A stretch of 39,797 nt of DNA, taken from a virus. Location of the stretch: positions 1-39,797 of the IMG/VR virus record IMGVR_UViG_3300049473_000172; one strand, written 5' to 3'. The notes under the pieces were generated by a model that saw only the letters and a list, made by a program, of their open reading frames with translations, did no database searches and was not told the DNA's origin. Position 1 is the first letter of the stretch. Each line of letters opens with the position of its first letter. The position numbers and the translations under genes are program-made. Positions 12,836-21,636 of the stretch are shown here, piece after piece.

Positions 12836-13340
12836 ATCCTTTACTTTTAAATCCTTTACTTTAATAGCCCTGGGGCTTTTCCTCCTGAATGGTGGATGTG
12901 CCTCAGCCCTCCTGGGGGGGAGGGCCGAGGTCACCTCGCCCCCAAGGACAACCCTTTTGGGAAAGGGCGAGGCGACTGTACTCCCTCAAATTATCTTTGA
13001 GGTACCTCCTGAAAAGCCTCTTGCGAAAGAGGTCCTCAAAAAAGGGCAGACTGCCCCTGGGGACGGCCTCTGGTTTGATGAAGAATCGGCCAAGATCATC
13101 CTGGGGGACCTCGCCGAGTACCGCCAGCTCAAGGTCAAGGTTCAGATTCAGGAGCAGATCATAAAGGCATACGGGGACCAGGCGCAGCTGTTGCGTGAGG
13201 CTAATGATTTACAGGCCCAGGCCAACCAGGAGCTGCGCAAGGAGATTGAGTCACAGCGGAAATGGAGCACGATTAAAAACTGGGCGTCCGTGGTGGGCGC
13301 CGTGGCCGCCTTCGCCCTCGGTATCTGGGCGGGGAAGTGA
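12810..13340 (+). CDS. Lipoprotein-like protein in the lysis block
   Basis: A 176-residue protein with an N-terminal hydrophobic stretch and a lipobox-like LLNGGC at about residues 25-30, so it may be lipidated. The middle is Pro-rich, then comes a coiled coil (EYRQLKVKVQIQEQI, then REANDLQAQANQEL) and a C-terminal hydrophobic helix (WASVVGAVAAFALGIWAG). Overlaps the upstream membrane protein by 26 bases, as in many Rz/Rz1 pairs. A spanin-like role is inferred. Confidence 0.5.
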   Translation: MNLRDLAIKSFTFKSFTLIALGLFLLNGGCASALLGGRAEVTSPPRTTLLGKGEATVLPQIIFEVPPEKPLAKEVLKKGQTAPGDGLWFDEESAKIILGDLAEYRQLKVKVQIQEQIIKAYGDQAQLLREANDLQAQANQELRKEIESQRKWSTIKNWASVVGAVAAFALGIWAGK

Positions 13341-13344
13341 GGTT

Positions 13345-13677
13345 ATGGTGGATCCGATAGACGTGCCGGCATTGCTCAAGGTTCTCACCCTCACCCTCGA
13401 TGCGCTCAAGATCGTTGGGGTACCGGGGATCGTTGCCTTGATGTTTCTTTATCCCACGCTCGTCACGGTTTTGTGGGTCACGCATGAACGCCAGGTCCGC
13501 AAGATCCTCACCCGCTATAAAGAGGATGTGGATAAAGTAAAGACCATGTACGAGCGCAATGTCTCTCTCGTACAAAAATACGAGACCATAGCAGGCAGCC
13601 TTATGGATGTCGTCAAAATGAATACCCAAGCCATCACACGGCTTGATGAACGATTAGGGGGGAGGGTTAAGGTATGA
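13345..13677 (+). CDS. Membrane/coiled-coil protein, Mu gp25-like position
   Basis: A 110-residue protein with one transmembrane helix (VPGIVALMFLYPTLVTVLWV) and a C-terminal coiled coil ending in LDERLGG. Genes of this type (DUF2730-like) lie just before the terminase genes in Mu-like phages. The stop overlaps the next start (ATGA). Function unknown. Confidence 0.5.
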   Translation: MVDPIDVPALLKVLTLTLDALKIVGVPGIVALMFLYPTLVTVLWVTHERQVRKILTRYKEDVDKVKTMYERNVSLVQKYETIAGSLMDVVKMNTQAITRLDERLGGRVKV

Positions 13678-13928
13678 GCTATCGGTTGCAGCTTGAGGGA
13701 CTCCTGGGGGAAAAGCGCCTAAAACTCAAAGAATTAGTTATCCAGGCCGATGCCGAGGTGAGGGATATCCATTTCGCAGCCAGTCCTCATATCCCCGTGC
13801 AGAATATAGATGCCGACGGGATCCTGGCCCGCGCCCAAAATCTTAAAAAATATATCGATCAGATTAAGAAGGTCGCCGAAGAGATCGAGAAGATTGAGGC
13901 GGACCTGGGGAAAGAATCGGATGGCTGA
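13674..13928 (+). CDS. Coiled-coil protein, Mu gp26-like position
   Basis: An 84-residue helical protein (LQLEGLLGEKRLKLKELVIQ at the N-terminus, KKVAEEIEKIEADLGKE at the C-terminus). Its place between the DUF2730-like gene and TerS matches Mu gp26, a conserved but uncharacterised gene. The middle IHFAASPHIPVQNIDADG is the least helical part and could carry the function. Overlaps TerS by eight bases. Confidence 0.5.
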   Translation: MSYRLQLEGLLGEKRLKLKELVIQADAEVRDIHFAASPHIPVQNIDADGILARAQNLKKYIDQIKKVAEEIEKIEADLGKESDG

Positions 13929-14385
13929 ACAATATGATTTTGCCACCCGAGACCTGTGCCGGCAGTGCTACATCTACCGCGGCCAGACGTATGAGGAGAT
14001 TGCCGAAAAGACCGGCGTCTCCCCCTCACAGCTCAAGCGCTGGGGCAAGGATGAGCACTGGAAAGAACAGCGCGACGAATACGTCAACAGCAAATCCAAC
14101 AACCTCACCCGCCTGATGAATGTGCGCGAAAATATCCTCAAGACCCTGGAGGCCGAGGTTAACCCCAACACCGTGCATCAGCTCTTGGGGGGATACAGGC
14201 AGGCGAGCTCTATCATCGACGCACAGCTCACCCCAGGGGGCGGGGAGGTGGACCGTCCGGCCATCTTCCTGCAGGATCTGCGCTTTATTGCCGAGGAGCT
14301 CGCAAGAATTGATCCCAAAGGACTGGCCGTGATCGATAAGAATTTCGATGCCCTGATTGAGGCATTCAAAGAGAGTCATCCGTGA
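13921..14385 (+). CDS. Small terminase subunit (Mu gp27-like)
   Basis: A 154-residue protein with an N-terminal HTH (GQTYEEIAEKTGVSPSQLKR, then WGKDEHWKEQR) and a helical remainder. It overlaps the large terminase by four bases, the position of TerS in Mu-like phages. It would recognise the phage end region and load TerL. Known members have the same HTH-first organisation, so confidence is fairly high. Confidence 0.75.
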   Translation: MAEQYDFATRDLCRQCYIYRGQTYEEIAEKTGVSPSQLKRWGKDEHWKEQRDEYVNSKSNNLTRLMNVRENILKTLEAEVNPNTVHQLLGGYRQASSIIDAQLTPGGGEVDRPAIFLQDLRFIAEELARIDPKGLAVIDKNFDALIEAFKESHP

Positions 14386-15914
14386 GGAAAAGGCCGAAGC
14401 TTACAGAGACCCAATTCGACCGATTCGCGGGCGAGCTGCGCCAGTGGATCCGGGAGAGCGTATCTCCCTTTGAAGATGATACACCCCAAAAGCAGGCTGA
14501 GCGCAAGGGGCGCGCTAAATGGGATCGCCTCTTTTTCTTCAAGACCTATCTGCCACATTATTTCTTCAAAGACTTTGAGGATTTTCACGAGGAGTGGTCG
14601 GATTTTGCTGACATCAGAGATCTCCCCGTAGGGGTGGGGGCGCCGCGCGAGCATGCCAAGTCTACCTTTTTTACTTTCGGCGTGCCGATGCACGACATCT
14701 GTTTTGAGCTGCGGCACTTTATCATGATCATCTCTGATACCAACGACCAAGCCACGGGCTTCACCATGCCCATCCGGATAGAGCTGGAAGAGAACCCCCG
14801 CATCATCCACGACTTTGATAAGTTCAAGGGCCGCACCTGGCGGGACAATGATTTCACTACCTCCAACGGCATCAGGGTCCTGGCTCGGGGCAGGGGAGAG
14901 AAGGTCCGGGGTTTAAAAAACCGCCAGTACCGCCCGGATCGGGTAATCATTGACGACCTGGAGAACGACAAGAATGTCAAGAATCCCCGCCTGGTCAAAG
15001 AGGGACTGGATTGGCTGCTGCAGGCGGTGCTCGGATCGCTTGCCGACGGCTTCTCCATGCTCATGGTGGGCAACCTCTTTGCCCCACGGTCGGTGCTTTC
15101 CCAGATCATCTCAGCCAAAGATGAGGAGGGTAAGTCCCTCTACAAGACCAAGGTGTACGACTGCTATCGGGAAGACGGCTCGCCCCTGTGGCGAGAGCTG
15201 TGGCCTGAGGAGCGCTTGGAGCGGCGCCGGAGGCAGATGGGTACGGTTCGCTTTAATAGGGAAATGCGAAACCGCGTGGGGGCGGAGGAGTCCCCTATCA
15301 AGGAGGAATGGATCATTTACATCCCTCGCATCGAGATTTTGGTGCCTGGGCAGTGGGTAACCGCGGCCTTTTTGGACCCGTCGGGGAAGAAGGACGAGCA
15401 GAACGACTACAAGGCCATCGTGTGCGTGGGGCAGGAGCGGGGCAAGGACACTATCGAATGCCTGCACGCCTGGATCCGGCACGCCACGGTCAACTCTATG
15501 TGGGAGGCGGCCTGGAATATCTGCGGCGAATATAATTGCGCCCTGGGAGTGGAGATTAACATGTTTGAGGATTTCCTGATTGATTCCTACAAAAACTATG
15601 CCGAAAAAGTCAAACATTATATCTACTTACAAAAGGTTCGCCACGCTACGGACAAGATCGCCAGGATCATCAACCGGATTGCGCCCCTGGCCGAATTCGG
15701 CAAGATCAGGTTTCAAAAAGGACACTCGGACCAGGAGCTTTTGATCGAGCAGCTCATCTACATTATGGATGAAAATGTTAACGATGATGGCCCTGATGCC
15801 CTTGCGGGCGCACCCGGCAGGGTGCCGGGGGGGGTGGGGGAGATCGAGTTTGAATCCACGGGCGAGCAAAGAACAACTGCCGGTGCGGCGATGGAAAGAT
15901 TTTTAAGGGCCTGA
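14382..15914 (+). CDS. terL: Large terminase subunit (Mu gp28-like)
   Basis: A 510-residue packaging motor. The ATPase has a Walker A variant GAPREHAKST (residues 86-95) and Walker B VIIDDLE (188-194); the nuclease domain starts with AFLDPSGKKDEQND near residue 330 and has further acidic residues (GVEINMFED). In Mu the protein drives headful packaging starting from the left end. GTG start in a four-base overlap with TerS. Confidence 0.93.
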   Translation: MRKRPKLTETQFDRFAGELRQWIRESVSPFEDDTPQKQAERKGRAKWDRLFFFKTYLPHYFFKDFEDFHEEWSDFADIRDLPVGVGAPREHAKSTFFTFGVPMHDICFELRHFIMIISDTNDQATGFTMPIRIELEENPRIIHDFDKFKGRTWRDNDFTTSNGIRVLARGRGEKVRGLKNRQYRPDRVIIDDLENDKNVKNPRLVKEGLDWLLQAVLGSLADGFSMLMVGNLFAPRSVLSQIISAKDEEGKSLYKTKVYDCYREDGSPLWRELWPEERLERRRRQMGTVRFNREMRNRVGAEESPIKEEWIIYIPRIEILVPGQWVTAAFLDPSGKKDEQNDYKAIVCVGQERGKDTIECLHAWIRHATVNSMWEAAWNICGEYNCALGVEINMFEDFLIDSYKNYAEKVKHYIYLQKVRHATDKIARIINRIAPLAEFGKIRFQKGHSDQELLIEQLIYIMDENVNDDGPDALAGAPGRVPGGVGEIEFESTGEQRTTAGAAMERFLRA

Positions 15915-15915
15915 T

Positions 15916-17469
15916 ATGCCGAGAAATCAACAGAAAACGAGACCAACCACCGACGAGATCGCTACTGCGGGGAAGGATATTGATATCTTTGTAGGGTGGC
16001 TCAAGCGGCTTGAAAATCCCGATGTAGTGCTGCGCACCGAGGCCGGGGGCAAAGGGATCAAGCTCTATGACGAGGTGGAGCGCGACGCCCACGCCGGCGC
16101 CGTGTTGCAGTCCCGGGCCCTGTGGGTAGTCGAGAAGGAGTTGGAGGTTCTCCCCGCTGCTACCGCGCCCAAGATCGGCAGACAGGCAAAGGTAACCCAG
16201 GAACAACGGATCGCCGATTTTGTAGCCGATGTACTCAAAGAGTGTAATTACGATCAGGCCTGCCAGGAGCAGCTCAAGGGGGTACTGTACGGCTATTATC
16301 CCGCCGAGGTCATGTGGGACGCCTCCGAGGGGGACATCTGGATCAAAAAACTCGTGGGAAAACATCCCCGGCGCTTCTGCTTTACCCCTGAGCGCGAGCT
16401 CAGGCTTCTGACCCCGCAAAATATGATTGAGGGAGAGGAGGTGCCCCAGCGCAAGTTCTCGGTCTTTACCTACGGTTCCACGGACAACCCCTATGGCAAG
16501 GGGCTGGGGCAGAGCCTATGGTGGCCCGTGTGGTTCAAGAAAAACGGGATCAAGTTCTGGGCGATCTTCCTGGATAAGTTCTCCATGCCCACGCCTGTGG
16601 GCAAATACCCACCGGGAACGGGCAAGCCAGAACAGGACAAACTGCTCGCCGCTATTGGGGCCATCCAAAAGGAAACCGGTATCACCATTCCAGTGGACAT
16701 GGTAATTGAGTTCCTGGAGGCTTCCCGCAGGGGCGACGCTACCTACCTCCAGTTCTGCGAATACTGGGACAAGCAGATCTCCAAACGCGTGCTCGGGCAG
16801 GTGGCCACTACCGAGGGGACGCCAGGGAAGCTCGGGGAGGAAAAAGGGCAAAACGAGACCAGGGATGACGTGGGCAAAGCAGATGCGGATCTCTTGTGCG
16901 CCTGCCACAATGAGAGTTTTGTGAGATGGCTAGTGGATTACAATTTCGGCCCCCAGAAGGCCTACCCCAAGATCTGGCGTCGGTGCGAGCCGGAGGAGGA
17001 CCTCAAGGCCCTGGCCGAGCGCGATAAGCTGATCCTGGTGGACATGGGGATGGGCAAGCGGGTGCCCGAGTCCTATATCGCCGACACCTACGGGGTCCCC
17101 TTGGCGGAAGAAGGGGAGCCGACGTGTTCTTCGCCGACCGGGATACAAAAGCAAGAATCCCGCGAAGCGGGACCCGGGGCTCCTGAATTTTCAGAAACAA
17201 AGAATCCTGGGCTTCCCCCTGATCAGCAGGCATTGGACCGAATGGTGACGGCGGTCCTCAAGAGCGCACCGGAGGCGATCAGGGGGCTTTCAAAACCTAT
17301 CCGGGGGGCCATCGAGAAAGCCAAGACTTTTGAGGAGATTCGATCCACGCTCGCCGCTACCTTCAGCGAGATGGATCCTGCGCAGCTCGAGGACCTGCTG
17401 GCCCGCTCTATTTTAGCCGCCGAGCTTTGGGGCAGATATATAGCAGGGTCCGAGGGGCCAAGGGGTTAA
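15916..17469 (+). CDS. Portal protein (DUF935, Mu gp29-like)
   Basis: A 517-residue portal of the Mu gp29 family: KDIDIFVGWLKRLENPDVVL near the start, then LKGVLYGYYPAEVMW and FQKNG-type segments (WPVWFKKNGIKFWAIFLDKF), and the closing RVPESYIADTYGVPL. It forms the dodecameric DNA channel at one capsid vertex. Residues about 414-432 come from an inverted family C element (17158-17210) read in frame, between the portal core and a C-terminal helical extension. This is an unusual insertion at a domain border. Confidence 0.92.
   Translation: MPRNQQKTRPTTDEIATAGKDIDIFVGWLKRLENPDVVLRTEAGGKGIKLYDEVERDAHAGAVLQSRALWVVEKELEVLPAATAPKIGRQAKVTQEQRIADFVADVLKECNYDQACQEQLKGVLYGYYPAEVMWDASEGDIWIKKLVGKHPRRFCFTPERELRLLTPQNMIEGEEVPQRKFSVFTYGSTDNPYGKGLGQSLWWPVWFKKNGIKFWAIFLDKFSMPTPVGKYPPGTGKPEQDKLLAAIGAIQKETGITIPVDMVIEFLEASRRGDATYLQFCEYWDKQISKRVLGQVATTEGTPGKLGEEKGQNETRDDVGKADADLLCACHNESFVRWLVDYNFGPQKAYPKIWRRCEPEEDLKALAERDKLILVDMGMGKRVPESYIADTYGVPLAEEGEPTCSSPTGIQKQESREAGPGAPEFSETKNPGLPPDQQALDRMVTAVLKSAPEAIRGLSKPIRGAIEKAKTFEEIRSTLAATFSEMDPAQLEDLLARSILAAELWGRYIAGSEGPRG
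17158..17210 (-). repeat. Family C palindromic element, C3, inside the portal gene
   Basis: TCCCGC-GAA-GCGGGA (17158-17172) followed by CCCGGG..CCTGGG enclosing a TTTTCAGAAACAAAGAAT loop. On the minus strand this is the usual C order. It is in frame with the portal reading frame and adds no stop. Confidence 0.6.
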
Positions 17470-17474
17470 ATGAA

Positions 17475-18191
17475 ATGCCGAATGGTTCTTTGCCCATAGA
17501 CCTCGCTAAATTGGAGCTTAAGCCCCTCCCCCTTGGGGAGGCGTTGGAATACTGGCGCGACAAAGTCGCCATGACGCCGGAGGAGTTCTATGCCCTGGCA
17601 GCCGAGGCCCGGGCCAAGGCCTTTACCGTCACCGGTATCGCCAGGATGGACATGATCGAAGATGTCAAGGCCGCCCTGGATACGGCCTTGGAGCAGGGCA
17701 TTACGCTGCGTGATTTTAAAAAGATGATCGGGGACGTGATCGAGGCTGCGGGCTGGCCCGGGTATCGGGTGGCCACGATCTTCAATACCAATGTCCAGGG
17801 CGCCTACAACAACGGTAGATATGCACAGCAGATCGATCCTGACGTGCTCGAGCACCGCCCGTGGTGGCAATTTCTCCACACCCCGGGGCAGGCTAATCCA
17901 CGCCTTGACCACATGGCGCATGACGGGGAGGTCCGCCGGGCCGACGACCCTTGGTGGGATGTGTGGTACCCGCATAAGGGGTCGCTTGGGGATTGGTGGA
18001 ACTGTAAATGTTCGGCGCGCACACTCTCCGATGATGAGCTTTCGGAATTCGGCCTCACCCCTCTAGGGATGGACGGTGAGCCCCGCGACGTGGCAGCCTT
18101 GGGGGAGGAGAGGTGGGAGCCGGATATGTCGAAATACCCTGAAGATCTGCGGAGAAAATTTGAGGAGGAGCGTGCTCATAGAGCGATGTGA
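17475..18191 (+). CDS. F: Minor head protein (Mu gpF/gp30-like)
   Basis: A 238-residue phage Mu F / SPP1 gp7 family head morphogenesis protein. Diagnostic: RVATIFNTNVQGAYNNGRY, then FLHTPGQANPRLDHMAHDG and GDWWNCKCSARTLS. Some copies are injected or bind the portal. It starts six bases after the portal stop. Shorter than Mu gp30 (about 425 residues), so it probably contains only the conserved core. Confidence 0.88.
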   Translation: MPNGSLPIDLAKLELKPLPLGEALEYWRDKVAMTPEEFYALAAEARAKAFTVTGIARMDMIEDVKAALDTALEQGITLRDFKKMIGDVIEAAGWPGYRVATIFNTNVQGAYNNGRYAQQIDPDVLEHRPWWQFLHTPGQANPRLDHMAHDGEVRRADDPWWDVWYPHKGSLGDWWNCKCSARTLSDDELSEFGLTPLGMDGEPRDVAALGEERWEPDMSKYPEDLRRKFEEERAHRAM

Positions 18192-18202
18192 GGCGATAGA
18201 TA

Positions 18203-18334
18203 GCCCCGCATCTCGAAAAACTCGATGCGGCCCCGCACTACAACGAAGAATAAGGACAACGGGGTCCCGCAAGCGGGAGATGCCCCGGTTCGCAAGGAAT
18301 CCCCTGTTGAGACGAACCGACGCAGAGAGGTGGA
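18203..18334 (+). promoter_or_regulatory. Family A element, copy A6, split by a C element
   Basis: Hairpin 1: GCCCCGCATC (18203-18212) with GATGCGG (18224-18230), interrupted by C4, continuing GATGCC at 18279. Hairpin 2: CGGTTCG (18286-18292) with CGAACCG (18313-18319), loop CAAGGAATCCCCTGTTGAGA. GACGCAGAGAGGTGG precedes the protease ATG. Confidence 0.75.
18231..18278 (+). repeat. Family C palindromic element, C4, nested in A6
   Basis: CCCCGC..CGGGG (18231-18264) with an A-rich loop, then TCCCGC-AA-GCGGGA (18265-18278). It lies between the end of hairpin 1 and the start of hairpin 2 of the A6 element. Confidence 0.65.
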
Positions 18335-18337
18335 AGA

Positions 18338-19738
18338 ATGCCATTGCCTAGCCCGAAGCCAGGTGAAAACAAGGATGATTTCATCTCCCGTTGTATGGGC
18401 AGCGATGTGATGCTAGAGGAATATCCGGACGAGAAACAACGGGCGGCGGTGTGTAATAACCAATGGAGGAAAATAGAAATGGCGGAAAAAGCAGAGAAAT
18501 GGTTTCCGATTTTGAAGACGGGCACACACAAGGATTCTATCGGGCGTTCGTGGACATTCGGTGAGGCGGAACTCGACAAGCTGGTCAAAAATTACGACCC
18601 GGCGAAATTCGAGGCACCCATTGTAATCGGGCATCCCAAGGAGGAAGACCCGGCTTTTGGCTGGGTTGAAGAACTCAAACGCGAGGGGGATATGCTTTTT
18701 GCCAAGCCCAAGCAACTCGATGAGGAATTCAGGAAGTTGGTCAATGAAGGAAAATTCAAAAAGATATCGGCGAAGATGACGCCGGACCTACAACAGTTAC
18801 TTCACGTAGGATTTTTCGGCGCCTATCCTACATCCGTCAAGAGTCTGCCAACCGTTTCGCTATCAGACCAGGACAAGGATGGGGTTGAGATCGAACTCTC
18901 CAGCGAGTGGACCCAGCGTACCATCGCCGATATCTTCCGCCGGATCCGCGAATGGATTATCGAAAAATTCGATACCGAGACGGCTGACAAGGTGGTGCCG
19001 AACTGGGCGGTGGAGGAGCTTATTCCTGCATCGGAATCCAGCGAGGCGCCGGCCTTTAAAGAAACAAAAATGGGCGACAATGCCCCAAAAGAAGGAGGTA
19101 CCAATATGAGCGTTAAAGACACATTGGCAAGGATCTTTCCCAAGGCTGCGGATAAGTTCCGTGACATCCCGGATGAGGATCTTACGACCGATTCCCCGAT
19201 GTTCTCCGAGGCCGAGGTAAAGGCGCAGGTGGAAAAGGCCACCAAGGAGGCCCTGGAAAAGGGCAAGACAGAGGGCAAGAAGGAGGCCGATGCCGAGTTC
19301 GCTGAGCAGAAAAAGGAACTCAGACGGGCCGAGTTCGAGACCTATGTGGACGGCCTGATCAAGGGCGACGGCAAAAAGGGCCGGGCCCTGGCTGCGGCCA
19401 AAAAGGAAGCCGGGCTGGTGGAGTTTATGCTCCACCTGGACGACAAGGAGGCCATCGAGTTTGCCGAAGGCAAGGAGAAGGTCCCCATGCTCGCCCAGAT
19501 GAAAGCCATCCTGGAGACCCTGCCCGCAGACATCACCTTTTCCGAGGTCGCAACCAAGGAGAAGGATGTGGGTACAGGCGATGCCGGGGCAAAGCTGGAA
19601 AAGCTCGCCCGGGAAAAGCAGGCCAAGATGGCGGAAGGCGGCAAGGAGATCTCCTTCCGCGAGGCCCTGGATAAGGTGCAGATCGAAAACCCCGAACTGG
19701 CCCAGGAGTACGCGGCAGAGCTGCAAGGGCAAGCGTAA
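18338..19738 (+). CDS. I: Head maturation protease with fused scaffold (Mu gpI-like)
   Basis: A 466-residue protein. Residues 1-45 (MPLPSPKPGENKDDFISRCM onward) are an N-terminal extension found on many phage head proteins. Residues about 48-225 match the Mu I protease (APIVIGHPKEEDPAFGWVEE and FKKISAKMTPDL). The last 210 residues are a charged coiled-coil scaffold with its own strong internal start at 19106. In Mu the scaffold (gpZ) is likewise made from the 3' end of the protease gene. GAGAGAGGTGG lies upstream. Confidence 0.88.
   Translation: MPLPSPKPGENKDDFISRCMGSDVMLEEYPDEKQRAAVCNNQWRKIEMAEKAEKWFPILKTGTHKDSIGRSWTFGEAELDKLVKNYDPAKFEAPIVIGHPKEEDPAFGWVEELKREGDMLFAKPKQLDEEFRKLVNEGKFKKISAKMTPDLQQLLHVGFFGAYPTSVKSLPTVSLSDQDKDGVEIELSSEWTQRTIADIFRRIREWIIEKFDTETADKVVPNWAVEELIPASESSEAPAFKETKMGDNAPKEGGTNMSVKDTLARIFPKAADKFRDIPDEDLTTDSPMFSEAEVKAQVEKATKEALEKGKTEGKKEADAEFAEQKKELRRAEFETYVDGLIKGDGKKGRALAAAKKEAGLVEFMLHLDDKEAIEFAEGKEKVPMLAQMKAILETLPADITFSEVATKEKDVGTGDAGAKLEKLAREKQAKMAEGGKEISFREALDKVQIENPELAQEYAAELQGQA
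19106..19738 (+). CDS. Scaffold from an internal start (Mu gpZ/lambda Nu3-like)
   Basis: An in-frame ATG at codon 257 of the protease gene is preceded by AAGGAGG with good spacing, much better than chance. The 210-residue product (MSVKDTLARIFPKAADKFRD start) is almost all charged helix with QVEKATKEALEKGKTEGKKE-type heptads. It would act as the internal scaffold for prohead assembly, later degraded by the full-length protease. Confidence 0.75.
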   Translation: MSVKDTLARIFPKAADKFRDIPDEDLTTDSPMFSEAEVKAQVEKATKEALEKGKTEGKKEADAEFAEQKKELRRAEFETYVDGLIKGDGKKGRALAAAKKEAGLVEFMLHLDDKEAIEFAEGKEKVPMLAQMKAILETLPADITFSEVATKEKDVGTGDAGAKLEKLAREKQAKMAEGGKEISFREALDKVQIENPELAQEYAAELQGQA

Positions 19739-19745
19739 ACAGGGG

Positions 19746-19800
19746 GCCCCGTTTTACGGGGCTCGCCCTATAGTAGAAAACATGATGTAGCGAGGAGGTA
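19746..19800 (+). promoter_or_regulatory. Family B element, copy B7
   Basis: GCCCCGT-TTT-ACGGGGC (19746-19762), where C-G has become T-A at the loop end with pairing kept. Second hairpin CTCGC (19762-19766) with GCGAG (19790-19794) around CCTATAGTAGAAAACATGATGTA. AGGAGG follows for the decoration gene. Confidence 0.8.
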
Positions 19801-19805
19801 AAACT

Positions 19806-20561
19806 ATGGCGACTGAACAACGAATATTGGACATATCGCTGGAGGCGAAGGAGGATCTTTCCGCCTACCAGTACCACTATGTGGTGCGGGATGCCACCAC
19901 GGGCAAGGCCCGGCTCATGGATGCCGAGGATGAGGATGCCGAAGGTATCCTGCAGAATGCGCCGGAGTTAGGGGAGCCCGCTGCCATCCGGGTGGCTGGC
20001 ATCTCCAAGCTGGTTGCCAATGCGGCCCTGGCCGTGGGTAAGCTCGTCAAGCCCGAATATGTCGGCGCTGCCGACTGCGGCAAGGGCGATGACGCCGGAA
20101 CCTTATGGGAGTACGCCCGGGGCATCGTCCTGGAGTCCGCCGGGGCAGAGGATGATCTATGCTCCGTGATGCTCATCGGCCCGTTCCCCAAGGGGGCGCG
20201 CTATGCGCAGCGGCAGGTCACCGTCACCACCGAGGAGACGGCGGGCGCTCACACCTATACCGCAGCGGAGCTGCTCGGGGGCATGATCCTGCGTGACTGT
20301 AACGGCGGCGCCCGTTCGGATGTCACCCCTACGGCGGCCCTGATCATCGCAGCCCTCAAACAGGCTGGGGTGGGGAATTCCTTTGAATTCACCATCCGCA
20401 ATACGTCCGACGCTGCGGAGACCATCACCGTGACCGCTGGGACCGACGTGACGCTTTCGGGCACCATGACCATCGCCCAGAACAACTCCAAGCGATTTCT
20501 CGTGCTGGTGACCTCAAGCACCGAGGTGACCATTTACAGCTTGGGGACGGTGGTGCATTAA
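19806..20561 (+). CDS. Capsid decoration protein (DUF2190-like)
   Basis: A 251-residue protein. The N-terminal half resembles DUF2190 capsid decoration proteins (EGILQNAPELGEPAAIRVAG, then SKLVANAALAVGKLVKPE). The C-terminal half is a beta-sandwich-like segment (FEFTIRNTSDAAETITVTAG). It sits between scaffold and capsid genes, the usual place. It would bind the outside of the capsid lattice. AGGAGGTAAA upstream. Confidence 0.75.
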   Translation: MATEQRILDISLEAKEDLSAYQYHYVVRDATTGKARLMDAEDEDAEGILQNAPELGEPAAIRVAGISKLVANAALAVGKLVKPEYVGAADCGKGDDAGTLWEYARGIVLESAGAEDDLCSVMLIGPFPKGARYAQRQVTVTTEETAGAHTYTAAELLGGMILRDCNGGARSDVTPTAALIIAALKQAGVGNSFEFTIRNTSDAAETITVTAGTDVTLSGTMTIAQNNSKRFLVLVTSSTEVTIYSLGTVVH

Positions 20562-20587
20562 GCCTAATGTAGGCTAACCAGTAGGGG

Positions 20588-20644
20588 CCCCCGCTGGAGC
20601 GGGGTGACTCCTATTAGAGAAAACAGAATGTGAGTCAAAGGAGG
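20588..20644 (+). promoter_or_regulatory. Family B element, copy B8
   Basis: CCCCGC-TGGA-GCGGGG (20589-20604), then TGACTC (20605-20610) perfectly paired with GAGTCA (20632-20637) around the consensus loop CTATTAGAGAAAACAGAATG. AAAGGAGG follows for the major capsid gene. The cleanest copy of the family. Confidence 0.85.
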
Positions 20645-20652
20645 TATTTGAT

Positions 20653-21636
20653 ATGGCACAACCGAATGTCAAAGAAGAACTGATTGCGGGACCGTTGCCT
20701 GGCGTATCCATCGCCTACCGCAATCTAGAGTATATCGGGGATCGGGTCTTCAATATCGTTGACGGCTCCGATCCCAAGGCCAAGATCACCAAATACCAGC
20801 GGGGGGCCTGGTTCCGCAACGAGGCCGGCATCCGCGCGGCAGGCACCCGCGCTAGGCGCGGCGGCTATCCCATCACCTCGGTCTCCATGTCCACCAACGA
20901 GTACGCCTTTGCCAAAGAGGTGACGGACGAGGACCGCAAATTTGCCAAGACAAAGAACGCCCCGGTGCTGCAGCCGGACCAGGATGCCGTGGAATTTGCT
21001 GCGGACAAGATCGACTTGGAAAAGGAGATCCGCATCGCCCAGACCATCAAGGACACTACCTGGGTGGACGACAACGCCGCCGGCGAGGATGCGGAGGGTA
21101 AATGGGTTGCCTCATCCGGCAATACCTTCTTGGCGGATATCACCACGGGCAAAAAGGCCATCAAGAACGCCGCAGGGGTCATCCCCAACGTGCTCTTGAT
21201 CGACTACGCCACCTATCTGGGGCTCAAAGAGGTGGATGACATCCTGCAAAAGATCAAATACACCCAGCGCGCCATCTTTGGGAAGGAGCTGCTTGCCTCC
21301 CTGCTGGAGCTTGAGGAGGTCCTAGTGGGGATGGCGATTTACTCTAGCGCCAAGGAGACCAAAGCCGGCACGGATTTTACCGCCGTGGACATTTGGGAGG
21401 TCAATGCGGGCAAGGGGATGGGCTTTTTGTTCTACCGTCCGCCCCGGATTGGGCTCAAAGTCCGCTGCGCCGGCCTACAGGCCCGCATCGAATACGAGAG
21501 CGGTAACATCCGGCGGGTGAGTAAGTGGCGTGAAGAGGCAGAACACCAGGATGTGTACGAGGTGGCCGAGGAGACCGACATCGTCGTGGTCGATGCCTAC
21601 TGCGGCTACAAGTGGTGCGATGTCTACGCCACGTGA
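20653..21636 (+). CDS. T: Major capsid protein (Mu gpT role)
   Basis: A 327-residue protein in the gpT position. Features: YQRGAWFRNEAGIRAAGTRA, GGYPITSVSMSTNEYAFAKE, DEDRKFAKTKNAPVLQPDQD and the closing DIVVVDAYCGYKWCDVYAT. This is the pattern of an HK97-fold major coat protein seen in several Mu-like siphophages, rather than close Mu gpT. Expected as the most abundant virion protein. AAAGGAGG from element B8 is the ribosome-binding site, fitting high expression. Confidence 0.85.
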   Translation: MAQPNVKEELIAGPLPGVSIAYRNLEYIGDRVFNIVDGSDPKAKITKYQRGAWFRNEAGIRAAGTRARRGGYPITSVSMSTNEYAFAKEVTDEDRKFAKTKNAPVLQPDQDAVEFAADKIDLEKEIRIAQTIKDTTWVDDNAAGEDAEGKWVASSGNTFLADITTGKKAIKNAAGVIPNVLLIDYATYLGLKEVDDILQKIKYTQRAIFGKELLASLLELEEVLVGMAIYSSAKETKAGTDFTAVDIWEVNAGKGMGFLFYRPPRIGLKVRCAGLQARIEYESGNIRRVSKWREEAEHQDVYEVAEETDIVVVDAYCGYKWCDVYAT

